Part shown: one piece after another, positions 48,601 to 58,290 of the stretch
Layout: the number at the start of each line of letters is the position of its first letter
How positions within the stretch are numbered: the stretch's first letter is position 1
Assembly: GCA_030386875.1 (NCBI GenBank)
Contig: CM059563.1
Location: 10,930,001-10,994,000, forward strand
Direction of reading: 5' to 3'
DNA from: Morinoia aosen
Lineage: Eukaryota; Arthropoda; Malacostraca; Amphipoda; Talitridae
Length of the DNA: 64,000 nucleotides
Made by a program: the position numbers and the translations under genes
The notes under the pieces: model-generated
Told to the model about the DNA's origin: nothing
Seen by the model: only the letters and a program-made list of their open reading frames with translations
The model's database searches: none

Positions 48601-50942
48601 AAGTCTACGGATGGTAAACTGTTATTTTCGATGAAAAATCGCAAAAACGTGGGAATACGTGCACAAATGTATTTCAGTTTCATGCAGAGTTAGATGTTGA
48701 AGGTTATGATAAAAGTCTACGGGGTGAACACACCGAAAATGGGAAGAAATTCCATATTTTGGGGATTTATTGAAGATTATGAGTGAACTTCTGTAAATGA
48801 AGAGTTTCTAGGTTATGATAGGTTTCAAGACCAGGACTGTGCCGCTCTGCCGCGGGCCATGGCCCGCCAGAGCGGCCCAAAAATTACAACTAAAACTACT
48901 AGCCTCAACCTGGAAATATGATTATGCAACACACGCGCAACTGCGCGTGTGTTGCATAATCATATTTCCAATTGAGGCGTGGAAAAGCGATGTTTTTCTA
49001 TTAAAAGCGGGCTAATTTTCAGTTGGATGTGGTCTTTTGTTTGCAAATTTATTTTGTAATAATTTTATGGAAATGTTGTGGGTCTCTGTAGTCGTTGAGA
49101 TTGAAGGAGGATCGGATTGTATGGGATCTTTTGAGTAATGGAATATGGATAATCTAAGACTCTATCATTTTCTCATCATTCAATCCTTTTATTCACAAAA
49201 AAGAATTTGAATTGAGTTTTTCTGGTTTATTTGAACGAGTTTGCTTGTGGTAATTTGAACTATCATAATTTTGGTGAATATTTGGGACTCTATAGTAATG
49301 TTTTCATGCGGATATTCAGAATGAAACGCTAGTGTGGTTTGTGAAAGTGGGTTTAAACTTGTAGCCATATGAAACTCTGTAATTCTCGTGTGCTATTGGA
49401 GTGCTATTTTCGGACGTCTTTCGCTAAAGTGATATTGAATGTTTTATGGTAAATGCTTTTTATTGTTTGAGGGGCGTATATGAGAAAACTTATATCGAAC
49501 ATAATTGTGTCTAACATTGAAATAAACAAGTATTGTTTGTATTGGGTGTAATTTTCCCCCTGTTTAACCTGAGGGTAGTTGGAGGTATGATAGCGGAATT
49601 TTATCATATTTACGTTTTAGTTAAGGAAATTGTTATTGCATTTTCTGTCGAGCTCTGAAATATAAGGAATTTAGTCGGGTAGTGTATATGTTTGGTGAAG
49701 TGATTTAGTAAGAATAAGGGGATGTATGTTAGGATAGATGGGATGAAGTATGAGCGGTTTAAAATTGGGCACTAATATATGATAGATTGGGTTTGAAGGT
49801 AAAGTCATGATATATAAGCATCATATAGGTTATGACAACTCGTTTTGTGTGTGTTTAATGGTCATCGTTAGGTTTAGGGATTATTGCCAAACAAGATGGA
49901 GGTTGTAAAATTATTTTTGACCTGTTGAGTGATGGTTGATGGTTAGGTGTGAGTTGTTTGGTGGTAAATTAAGTAGTGGCTGTGGTGTTTAAAAGTAAAA
50001 CATAAAAGTTTGGTTACAAGTAAGGTACGGGCTGAACTAAATTTGTTGTGCGCGTGTGGTATGTCGTTGTGGGTCATTTGTTGATGGTTTTATAAGTGTG
50101 AGGAGTGTGAGTGGTATGGGTGGTTTGTTGTTGGTGGTGTTGATGATGTGTTGTTGTGGGTGTTTTTTGTTGTTTGGGGGTTTGGCGGTGTGTGTTTGGG
50201 TGTGTGTGTGGGTGTGTGTTGTGTTGTGGGGGGGAGTCGGAGGGCGCGTTGGTGTTCTGGTTGAAAGAAGTAAAAATTCCCCACACAATGTTTGGTTTAC
50301 TCTTGCACACAAATATGGTGGCTAGATAAACAAGCCATTTTAGTTGCATGATGTAGATTTGAAGTTCGGCACTCTGTAATAATGTGTGTGGTTCAGGAGC
50401 GCTGTACCAGTCGTCTGGAGGCCTGCGCAAGGCTGGAATTGGTGGTGCTGTTGGGCTGGCGCTGGCCGGACTCTTTGTGGCCTGCACCTCCCGTGATAAG
50501 ATCAGGGATTACAACTCAAGGTGAGTGGTGGATCAGCTGTAGGTGGGTGGTGGACAACAGCTCCAAGCAAGTCATTTTGCTAATTGGTCTACAGCTGCAT
50601 AGATTCTTGAAAATATGAGAGAAGCAAGTTCTCAATTTCAGGCCTACAGTTCTGTTCCGTACAAAATTTTTTAACTGTGGGCAATGATGCTGTTCACAAA
50701 TTTGTCCGGAAAAATTAAAAAAAAACTTACAGCTTACGCTTGAAGATTCCAGGTTTATATCTTTGTTCTCTTTGATAGAATTCTTTTTTAAAACGAGTTT
50801 CATTTTCATACCGAGGCACTGATGTATTTTGTTCTCAACTCTAAAGTGAAAATGTGATACGGTAGTGGTATTTTCTGATGTTCAGAGATAGGTGTGTGTT
50901 CGCTCATAAAGTGGTGTTTGTTGCAGACCCAGTTGTATCTAA
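24545..50942 (+). CDS. Tim23: TIM23, mitochondrial inner-membrane translocase subunit (six exons, join listed in evidence)
   Basis: Coding join: 24545-24629, 35989-36132, 36477-36579, 42799-42950, 50397-50520, 50927-50942; 624 bases, 207 residues, against about 209 in human TIM23. TIM23 is the channel-forming core of the TIM23 complex, which moves presequence proteins through or into the inner mitochondrial membrane. Residues 1-66 form the intermembrane-space domain, including LSPYLSVDPSYL (38-49) as in animals; four hydrophobic segments follow, at about 70-92, 122-143, 152-170 and 175-193. The PRAT signature of the Tim17/22/23 family is visible in exons 4-5, with one extra residue between the conserved Arg and Asp (RGSKED). 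All splice phases agree. Every intron is GT-AG except intron 4, which begins GC. Introns are 11,359, 344, 6,219, 7,446 and 406 bp, mostly mobile DNA. I see no TATA box at a useful distance. Confidence 0.93.
24876..24893. repeat. Homopolymer of 18 G
   Basis: A run of 18 G next to CCCCCCTCCCGGA, able to fold back or form a G-quadruplex-type structure. The paralogous position near 26230 has only GGGGGG. Confidence 0.95.
25491..26037. mobile_element. 547-bp MITE with long TIRs and 8-bp target duplication
   Basis: The left end GGTAAATCTGAAGGAGATGA and the next 14 bases are matched exactly in inverse at the right end; weaker arm similarity continues to about 140 bp. CAGTTCTT flanks both sides (25483-25490 and 26038-26045). 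It has no transposase. GG-starting TIRs with 8-bp duplications recall Merlin or hAT groups; the class is not settled. Confidence 0.9.
26331..27085. repeat. Three copies of a roughly 95-bp sequence, one inverted
   Basis: A block with GTTTCAAGGATTCYAAAACTG then TGTTCTAGC and AAAACTCAATGA lies at about 26331-26410 (plus), 26766-26867 (minus) and 26989-27085 (plus). The last two form a near-perfect hairpin arm pair of about 95 bp with a loop of about 120 bases. Confidence 0.88.
27306..28440. other. TIM23 intron 1, no feature recognised
   Basis: AT-rich intron sequence with only short open frames. No clear repeat boundary. Confidence 0.5.
28454..28657. repeat. Tandem duplication, period 114 bp
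   Basis: 28454-28543 and 28568-28657 are identical or nearly so over 90 bp (TTTGATATTTTCCGATAAAA start). The 24-bp spacer follows the first copy, and a related TGTCCGGTC tail follows the second. This also creates a repeated short open frame on the minus strand. Confidence 0.95.
28995..29600. mobile_element. Foldback (long-TIR) repeat of about 600 bp
   Basis: The left arm (ACATTTGGTCAATGTTGATT, then GACATTTTACTTGAATGACA and AATGCTTAGTTTTTGAG) is mirrored by the right arm 29400-29600. The right arm holds an extra 18-bp triplication TTGATTATATTGAAATTG at about 29522-29575. The same arm sequence occurs at 24949-25090 and 25230-25375. No target duplication was clear. Confidence 0.7.
29601..33860. 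other. TIM23 intron 1, mostly unannotated
   Basis: About 4.2 kb of AT-rich sequence. The one longer open frame is 33190-33549 (119 codons, plus), which has no domain I recognise and no splice or promoter support. There is a (TA)n tract near 33494-33508. Other frames look random. Confidence 0.5.
33866..34141. mobile_element. piggyBac-like MITE (TTAA flanks)
   Basis: TTAA at both ends (33866-33869 and 34138-34141). The inner ends CACACGTTGACTACG and the inverse CACATTGACTACG are inverted relatives. A similar TAACACGCTGACTACG lies near 61360. No coding capacity. The left end has four extra Ts, so the TIR is imperfect. Confidence 0.55.
34142..35277. other. TIM23 intron 1, no feature recognised
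   Basis: AT-rich intron sequence without open frames of note or visible repeat boundaries. Confidence 0.5.
35278..35590 (-). mobile_element. Family X interspersed repeat, full copy
   Basis: Reading minus: GGAAGGCACCATTTAG, then GTAGGTGCTGAAAAACAG, and an end GATACAATAGTTGTATC followed by CCCCCTGAGGGG. It aligns over its length with the copies at 62034-62358 and 63575-63893. The class is unknown: no open frame, TIR or pol III promoter was seen. Confidence 0.8.
35989..36132 (+). CDS. Tim23: TIM23 exon 2
   Basis: A strong polypyrimidine tract of 13 Ts and CAG precedes 35989. It encodes LSPYLSVDPSYL, PEFIPLEGAQ and RGRFELAFSQIG, all conserved TIM23 blocks just before and into membrane segment 1. 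The donor is GTATGT at 36133, phase 1. Confidence 0.95.
36477..36579 (+). CDS. Tim23: TIM23 exon 3
   Basis: The acceptor CCACAG ends at 36476. It completes S77 and encodes LVMLGGAMGGVQGLYKGLQE, the rest of membrane segment 1 with its GxxxG-type glycine spacing, then a hydrophilic loop. The donor is GTGAGT, phase 2. Confidence 0.95.
36890..37826 (+). mobile_element. Internally deleted mariner element
   Basis: Perfect TIRs of about 29 bp, CGAGGCCTGTCGAAAAAGTA at the left and its inverse at the right, flanked by TA (36888-36889, 37827-37828), the standard mariner target duplication. At 937 bp it is about 350-400 bp shorter than an intact mariner. The perfect TIRs suggest recent movement, presumably with transposase from elsewhere. 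It sits in TIM23 intron 3 in the gene's orientation. Confidence 0.95.
37095..37755 (+). pseudogene. Mariner transposase remnant
   Basis: The N-terminal part (MTERIEQRHCIKFCQKLGDS onward, through GVTQIKEWFNRFKDGRTS and GRPKTSR) is the paired helix-turn-helix DNA-binding domain of mariner transposases. It is open to 37613, but after about residue 113 the protein no longer matches. The true C-terminal part resumes in another frame at 37423-37755, with HHDNAPAH and PPYSPDLAPCDFWLFPK carrying the second and third catalytic aspartates. The section with the first aspartate is deleted and the join is out of frame, so it cannot transpose by itself. Confidence 0.93.
38488..42251. mobile_element. Large non-autonomous hAT element with near-palindromic structure
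   Basis: The TIR TAGTGATGTACCGAT is at both ends in inverse, and the 8-bp duplication ATGAGCTT flanks it (38480-38487, 42252-42259). Many TATCGG motifs lie just inside both ends, as transposase-binding subterminal repeats do in hAT elements. The arms are long inverted repeats: 38640-39080 mirrors about 41330-42110 (for example CCTAATAATACCCGTTGT and GTATCTGTGATACGAGTTTC). There is no transposase. Confidence 0.92.
39667..40815. repeat. 1.15-kb palindrome inside the hAT element
   Basis: Arms of about 555 bp each run to a centre near 40225-40253. GAATACGTTTCGGAGTCCAG at 39721 is mirrored at about 40760, GCGTATCCTTGTACCGGA at 40207-40224 at 40254-40271, and the stretch between follows suit with scattered changes and small indels. 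It may be a separate foldback insertion. No coding region. Confidence 0.85.
42274..42487. mobile_element. 214-bp hAT MITE
   Basis: CAGGGGTCTACAAACT at the left and the inverse of CAGAGGTCTCCAAACT at the right; the 8-bp duplication GTGTAGAT lies at 42266-42273 and 42488-42495. CAG-starting TIRs with 8-bp duplications are typical of hAT elements. It lies 22 bp from the end of the larger hAT element. Confidence 0.93.
42799..42950 (+). CDS. Tim23: TIM23 exon 4
   Basis: The acceptor TGGCAG ends at 42798. It encodes VINFVTKRVSGSANTLGTVA, then VLYSALG and LAGSLTG: membrane segment 2 and the start of segment 3, with most of the PRAT signature. The only exon end that restores frame with exon 5 is before GCAAGT at 42951, a GC donor. 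Confidence 0.95.
42951..42956 (+). promoter_or_regulatory. GC splice donor of TIM23 intron 4
   Basis: The exon/intron junction reads ACAG|GCAAGT. Apart from the C at intron position 2, it matches the donor consensus, as known GC-AG introns usually do. No GT nearby keeps the frame. Confidence 0.85.
43073..43142. repeat. 19-bp tandem repeat, about 3.7 copies
   Basis: Units of ATCAGTGATACGTAGATGC and variants, soon after the exon 4 donor in intron 4. Confidence 0.9.
43143..45089. other. TIM23 intron 4, no gene recognised
   Basis: It contains one copy (43790-43870) of the GTGTACAC repeat also found near 24213 and 41202. Otherwise AT-rich with short random frames. Confidence 0.5.
45090..48830. 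other. Unclassified 3.7-kb block in TIM23 intron 4
   Basis: By eye the base texture changes here: many TTTTTCG and CGATTTTT motifs and more CpG than the surrounding intron. A run such as GGTCGGATTTTTT recalls CAGTCGGATCAAAAAAATTT near 27205. No ends, TIRs or long frames were found, so a decayed transposon is only a guess. Confidence 0.35.
48841..48969. repeat. Two adjacent strong hairpins
   Basis: First, GCCGCTCTG (48841-48849) and CAGAGCGGC (48868-48876) enclose the perfect 16-bp palindrome GCGGGCCATGGCCCGC (48852-48867). Second, 48912-48939 and 48942-48969 are perfect 28-bp inverted arms (GGAAATATGATTATGC...) with only two bases, AC, between them, widened by CCTCAA and TTGAGG outside. Confidence 0.95.
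50040..50260. repeat. GT-rich low-complexity tract before TIM23 exon 5
   Basis: About 220 bases of almost only G and T on the plus strand, with GTGTGTGTGGGTGTGTG and a GGGGGGG run. It ends about 140 bases before the exon 5 acceptor. Frames here (up to 137 codons minus) are low-complexity artefacts. Confidence 0.92.
50397..50520 (+). CDS. Tim23: TIM23 exon 5
   Basis: The acceptor GGTTCAG ends at 50396. It encodes ALYQSSGGLRKAGIGGAVGL then ALAGLFVACTSRDK, membrane segments 3-4 of the Tim17/22/23 fold and the start of the C-terminal tail. The donor is GTGAGT, phase 2. Confidence 0.95.
50927..50942 (+). CDS. Tim23: TIM23 exon 6 (terminal micro-exon of the coding region)
   Basis: Only 16 coding bases: it completes R203, then PSCI and TAA. 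The acceptor TTGTTGCAG is good and the phase fits. The 3' untranslated region continues to about 51,690. Confidence 0.8.
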
Positions 50943-51666
50943 GCTAATTTATTGAAGCACTACCGAAAGGTAAAGCCCAAGTTCTTTAACACTTCGGATT
51001 GTTATTAGGGACAATTATTAATGGTAAATAGACAACTCAGTTTATGATTCATATGATGAGTGTAAGCTGTGGAAAAAATTGATCTTATGAGCTTGTTTCT
51101 GTAGTTTTCAACATGAGTGAGACCGTTTTGTTTATTGCCGCCTTTTTCTTGTCCAGGTACTAAATGAGTGATCGCATATGTCTGCCGCTGTGATGCTAGC
51201 TGTTCGGCACGTTTGGAAAATGAGCTCCCGTTGTCATTCGCCGCAGTGACGTGTATTATTCACTACTTCTCTTAGGTTCGGTAGTGAAAGGATGCTTACG
51301 ATCTTTGTTTTACGTGAATGTAGCCTTTTTGTGCGTGTCATAAGAAGTAAATTTTCTTCAATATTTCTGATTATATGTGATAAGCGTGAAATAGTCATTT
51401 AATCTACTAGTTTAATACGCAAATCATTGATAGCCTTTGTTCCAAAACTTCATCAAGTCGGGGAAGACGCCATAGCCCAATCAATACATGTAAGAGTGTA
51501 ACTCTGACGCGCACGAGTAACACTCTTCCCAATGTATATAGTGTCAATAAGCATTCACAGACGATGTATCAACGCTACTTGCAGTTCTCCAAATTCCAAT
51601 TGGCCGAGAGGTAGCTTCATCTCGCTAGAATTAATGTAAATATTCACTTTGAGTTACGGAGATTGA

Positions 51667-51672
51667 AATAAA
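51667..51672 (+). terminator. Probable TIM23 polyadenylation signal
   Basis: AATAAA, the first canonical signal after the stop codon at 50940-50942, giving a 3' untranslated region of about 750 bases. Confidence 0.6.
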
Positions 51673-51689
51673 ATTCTGATGACAACCCT

Positions 51690-54600
51690 GATATTTTATT
51701 TGAACATCGCAAACTTTTCACTTAACATTGTGAATAACTGGCAAGTTTCACAGATTTGGCCTGACACACAAATGACACTGTCTCGGCCGAGGTTGATTTC
51801 GTACCATCACTCGAAGTATGTTGTCGTACCCACGATTTTTTTTTTGCTGCGGGAGGTAGGAACGTACGGGGGAAAATAATTTTGCTGCGCATTTACCCAA
51901 CGCCAGTGGAAATGAAGACACGGGTATCTTCCCTTGAGAAAGAACGGATTTTATCTAGAGGTTATCACATCTTAGCACGAAAAATAAATGCTACTATAAA
52001 ATGCGCAAGTATGAGAGCATTTGTATCCTAATGGTACAATCAACTTTTAACACGTTGACCGCCCTGTGGGCAACCGGTGGTACACGGAGGGAATTTTCAT
52101 AAATACTTGAAGCTAAATGAAATTACGATCTAATGAATGTCTACCATTTTCTGAATTGCTTATATAATTTACATTTGAGCTGAATATTGAAATTAGTTTA
52201 ACTCCTGGCAATTAACGTTAATGTACTCGGATAAATTCAATTATTTGTACTTTGTACCCAAAGAAGATAGGAAATATCAATGATATATTCAAATATGCAT
52301 AACCAACACTCTTGAGACGTTAACCCTAGACGATGTGAAGCTTTACTCCTATGGCCCCTAGCGAAACCACAGCAGGTTCATTAGAGTAATATCACGACCT
52401 AAAATCTGAAATGAATCACTGGAAGTAGGTGAGCATTATTTATGAAGTCGAAGCTAAGCAAGTTTTGCTACGTACTGGCGCCATGCAGGAAAAACTAATG
52501 GCCTACCGTGTAACTAAAATCTCTGATGTACTCACTGCCCAGCCGGGCATTTAGGCAGCAAACGTAGCATACAATCGGGCCTAGTTTTCACTAGAGCAGT
52601 AAAAATTACATAAGACTTTGTCTCAGACAGCAAAGACGGGGCACTGGCAAAACAGGTCAGACGAGTGGGTCGTAGTGGAAGTAATTGCACCAAATTGTTC
52701 TCGCGCCGAGCTGATCAATAATTTTCATTCCATTGGGTCACACACAACGGTAATCAACCTCTGGAAATGCCTAGGTTCGTATAAATTTAAATTTGTTGCA
52801 CTAGGCCAAAACAGAGTGTCATAGTAGCACATTCGTGCACATCTACTACCCATCTCGGGCAATACACTACAGTGAAGGTAACCACCTCTCGTGCAATACA
52901 AGCTCTTAAAAAAACAGGTTTCCGATACATCCAACTTCAAGAATTTTCGCAATCGGTGTGACAATGTGATAAAACATTAAATTTCAGGACCACCCAACAC
53001 GCCTCAGAGAAGGAAAATCAAAGAAATCTCTGAAGTGTGTCAACAAAATCGCCACAGAAATTACAGAGCGCCATCCCAACATCTTGATAATGGCTACCGC
53101 CACGAAGACTGAAAACGGAATGAATACTTCGTGATTTGTAACCAGTGACTTGAATGAGCATCATGGTATATTTATACGGCCCCGTTTACGCCCAGAAAAA
53201 TTCTGCTTACACGAAAATTTAAATAAAGATTAGTTTTTTTCATTTGATTCAGCAATAAAATCCCTTACAAACTAAAGGTAGAAAACTGCTGAAGAAAATG
53301 CTTTGTATAATTAATCACGTTCAGTCGAAAACGTTTCGGAGACCAGCTCTATCAGTTCTGGAAAATAAGCAAAACCAACCCTACAGATGCAGGAAAACAC
53401 GAATTAAGTTACACTCCATGGTACTGAAAGTTGAAAAAACACAGCTATAGAAGAAACGTTTCTTCGCAATCCCAAAAAAATTATGAACTCGCCAAGTCCT
53501 TAGTATCAGTGACTTGCTTTCAAAAGTTAAGATAAATTAGTTCAAGTCTCCCTATCTCCATCAAAAGAGTTAAAAAAAGGAAAAAGAGCACCATTTAATT
53601 TGGTACTGTAGGAACGAAAAAAGATCCACATCCACACAAGATCCCCAGCGCATAGAAACAGCTATGTAAATGAAGAGATAGCCAAGGCATTTAAAATAAC
53701 ATGTTGGCATTTAGAGGGAACGTCCCAAAGATCCATCAACAGCTGAATTCACTTGAAAGTATTCTACACGATGCACCAGTTCCCATAGGAAGCGATAGAC
53801 AAACAAGTTAATCATGTTGCTCATCCTATCCCCCCTGACGAGTAGCTTACTCTCTCAATATATATATTTTTGGACAATTAATTTCCTAAAAGTTAATTTT
53901 GGTTCCGCTCGGTGAAGACGATTATCACAAACTCCGTGAAGTGTAAGTTTCAGTGGCACTATGGAGTACAACGTCAGCAATATCAAGCACAGATAGCTAC
54001 GATGGCCAAAGAAAACCTGTTCATCTCGATGAGACAAAAGGTAAGGAGAAGTCAGAATAAAATCAATAAATTCATGCGGCAGGTTGGTTGTACAGAGAAA
54101 AATTCAGGATGGAGAGGTAAAGCTTACCTTATTTCAAATCGAAATCTGACAAACTCGGGCTAACTTTGGGTTGGGTAACTAGGGCCAACACTCGAGTGTT
54201 AGCTCCACAAGACACCTAGACACACTATAAATAGCACCCTCGTAGTGCAACTCGGTAATCCTACATATTTCTGAGGGTATTTTACGTGAAAGAAATTTCT
54301 AATAACTTGGTTCATTCCTTTGAGTAGGGAACAAACAATGCGTAATTCTTAAAATAAAAATTTCACACTAAAGAGAATTTCTGTTTTCTTAACTTGAACA
54401 TGGTAACGCACCACTTGATTCCCCTTATATTTTCCAACATCTGCAGCAATGACCACACATTTAATATTGTACAGGTTTAGTAATGGCTAGTCTCCTAACC
54501 GTATTCGAGAAAACACAAGAAATTTTATCCGCGCGTTCATTCTTCAGAAATTCGCAAGGAATGTCCGATTTATGCAATGACGACATTTAACTAACTTTAA

Positions 54601-57600
54601 AGTAACATAGATACACTACTACACTTGGGGAAGCCTAGCAACAGTAAACCACTGCGATTCCGTAACGTAAAGTTGTTCTGAAAAATTTGCTCAACAAACG
54701 AGTTGTGGAACATATTTAAATCCTAATCTTATGAAGATACTGGTGTTCTAACTGCCAAAAAACGGTACACAAGCACTGGCTACATCTTAGTTCACTATGC
54801 CGCAGAACTTTATGCACGACAACATAAATACAAGCGCAATCCTTCCGTAGGCAGTAGCACATTCTGACAGTAAATTTCACGCCCAGCACTTAGACTGTTA
54901 TACTCTTATATCCTTTACCTATAATAGCAAGAGATTGTTGCATTGCTCGATATTATAGCGTAGTGCCATCACGCTATAAAACCGCAATTACGATCTTCCC
55001 TTCATAACTCTTTCCACTGCAGCTCTTTTGGTCATGATAACGAAGTAAAATTCTTAGTTTATGTAGAATAAACAGTACAGATATCAATTGGTTACACGCC
55101 GCCTTTCTCACATCCGTTGTGTGCAGCGCTGTAGACTACTCCGAAATCGTCCTTGCTCATAGAAATTATTAGTTGAGCCCAAAGAAATAAATCATAACAA
55201 ATACCCACAACTACATACTAATAAAAGCTAGGTCATGGAAATGGAAAATTCGAATATTAAAAAAATACCAAGTAGAACTTAGGCTAACATCTAAAACATT
55301 TGTTCTGCGCTCATTCCGTAGAAGTGGTCGAACGCTGGACGCTAAATTTGAGGCTTGAGAAAATACCCACATAAATTTAAACTATTAAAAGTTCAAATTT
55401 ACACTTAAATTCCCTCGAGGACACCCTGAACTGTCCCTCTTAAAGCACGCAGTGAATTGGTACGAGAATTCAATATGAGATGGCATGCAAAGTTTGAATT
55501 CAGCTGCTCTACAGACGCTGATAGCGCACTAGGCAGGTAAGACTCCCTCAGAACCTTCACCAAGCTACAAAATCTAACAAGGCAGATTGCAATGCGAAGT
55601 ACATGATACTGTCTCTTAAGTATTAAATAATTCTTATAGATAGAATTAACATCAAGGAAGGCATAACAAGCGCTATTATATACATTAGCACACAACCTAC
55701 GCAGCAAGTGACAGCGGAGTTTAGTTCATACAAGACAGGACATACACGCACACAATTATCACCGCACACATTAAACTTTGCAACGGAATGATCGAAGCGT
55801 TACCACTCGCATGAGCGTACGAACGAGATACAATGTGCTGGTAGTGTAAGGCTGGGAATAAGAGCTAATTATTTTTACATTAAAATAAAAACGTCTGTCA
55901 TGAAAACGAAGACGTTGGAGAGCCTCAGTGAACGAGTTGATAAAATTACACTTTCCACTACAGTCCTGTTAGCGTCGGTTATTACTAGAATGTAAAGCCT
56001 GATAACTCGGAGTTTCGCAGACATAATATGAAGTGTATGCTCTAACTTACTTTAAAGGCTTAGAGTTTTAGATGAGTTAAGATATGAAAATCTTTGTCCG
56101 CAGTTCTGATGAAGTAAACTATAGGGACTATTCCTATGTCACGAGTCTCCAATTCAGTTATATACAGTCGTATTATATTAATTGAGTGACTACCAATGGA
56201 ACTATCCGTGTGTATCAACGGTAAACGAATTTTAACCGCACCAACTCACGGCAAAGGCAGTTGCAGGCAGATGCTCAAATGCAAAGAAAACTAGTTTTCT
56301 ATTCAGTGTAAGTGGTACAACGAAGAGCAGTTGCTGAGTTTACTTTATGCAAGAGAGACCAGAAAATTTGCACCTAACGATCCAAAAGGTATCAGGGGCA
56401 ATTTGAAATAGACGGCGAAAATTGACACAATTTTACCATAGTAACAGATGAGTTTCTAAGCTCAGAAAACAGCCTAACAAGCATCAACGATGAGACCGAT
56501 TTGTTTTAAGGAAAATTTATACTAACAGTTCGTGCCTCACGAGTTTGCGGACAAAACATGCGATTGGTGTTACGTCAGCCCCGCACTCGCACCGCTACGC
56601 TCATACAAGCATAGAGAAGGATGGTTCTAAAACCTTACACTCTAATATGAGAGCGCTGGTTTCAACTGCTTCGACATCAGGATCTATTTTAAAACCAACT
56701 AGGGGCATGATCAAAAAATTAAAAAAAGACTACATCTGCATGTCAACGCTGCAGGAAAATTCCATAGTATTATTACAACCAAAATGACTCACATTATAGA
56801 ATCTTGCTGCTAAGTGTTGTTGAACTGAAATTTAAATAACAGAGGCCATTCCGACGACAGAGATGATCAAGTGTCAAACCAAAATTATTTGTGTCGCGGA
56901 AGCATCTTGTAACAAGATCTGATCTTGTTTCAAGCCGCCCTCACCCCACTAGTCTCCCAAGGCCAAAAGAAAAGTAACCAATAACTAATTTATTGAACAT
57001 CCACATTTACCAGAGGTAATGGGCTACACTATGGCAGAGTAATCATAACATTAATCTAAAATACTAGAGAGTTAGGGAGAAAGAACGTCAGCAACAGTCC
57101 CCTCACGCAACCTAGGACAAACAGAAGGAAACACTATAAGACTAAGCTGTAGCAAAATATGAACAAATGACATGACATTTCCTATTATATGACCTAACCC
57201 ACGTTCGAGTTCAAAGTATCATACACACCTCTGAAGGGCGTTCCGATGTGGCACGGGAGGACAAGATACAAGGGAATGTTACCATGGCTTGAACTAGGAT
57301 TCTCCTAGTCGCTTAATCTACTTTGTCAGATTTAAGAATACGGCCCACTACACATCTGAAACAGGACATTAATGCCAGGAAAAAGTTGCAGCTATGATGC
57401 AGAAGCAAACAAGGCCAGGAAATTGCGTCCAGGTAACATTTTCTTGAAATCTGCACAGTAATTATTAGCAAATGTAGTCCAGTTTTGCCTCTAAATTTCG
57501 ATATGCAGTTTCTGAGCGTAACATTTTCAGTGCCACACAACAGGTTTTAAATTTCTCTTTGAAATTGATAAGAAACATACAATTTCTTCAAGTATTTTTA

Positions 57601-58290
57601 TCGGGGACTAAATTTACCCAAGGGACAATGCAGGAGATTGACTAGCATATGCCCAGCATAATTATAGAACCAAGACTCGTACGCCTACCTCGGACCACAC
57701 CAATTTCAGGCAGTGAATCTCGGAGCAGAATCATAGAAATGCCACTAACGATTGTAAGCAATAATAACGAGCAACTGAAATGAAAGCAGAATACGCGCGG
57801 CCTAGTAAATATTAGACTCACGCGCAACGTTAATGAGGCTTTTGGAGTCTTCTCTCTCTGAAGAATTTAGACACGAGAAAACTGCCAACTGTTGCGAGAA
57901 TAAACAGAATCAAGAGCTTCTTGATTGAGCTCTTAGCAAGTAGCCATTCGCGTGATCGTCAGCTGGTGTTAGTATCAGTTGCTCACGACGAGATTTATCC
58001 CGGGCCACTATCATCGATGCATGAAGAAGAGTGTCAAGACATATTAGTGCAAAATAAGTGTTGCAAATTCCTACCTATCTAAAACTTTTAAAAAGATCAA
58101 AAGAAAAATACTATACTAAAAGGAAGTAAATCACAGTTGAATCCCGTACAATACTAGAAGATCCCAGCAAGCTAGATGAGTTACGGTAGTTATTAATAAA
58201 AAGCTCGCCAATTCGCCATAGAATCCAAAACAGCAAAATGCGACTCAGCTCTGATTTGGAGAACTTCATAGTAATACAAATCAAACAAAA
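51690..58290. other. Intergenic region between convergent genes, no gene recognised
   Basis: About 6.6 kb. A TTTTAACACGTTGACCGCCC sequence near 52045 resembles a piggyBac-type TIR, and GAAAACGTTTCGGAGACCAG near 53328 resembles the arms of the palindrome at 39721. All open frames are under about 100 codons without recognisable domains. Confidence 0.5.

Noticed and set aside
50037..50487. Overlapping 64-137-codon frames on both strands
   Set aside because: They arise from the GT/AC low-complexity tract and overlap TIM23 exon 5 on the other strand.
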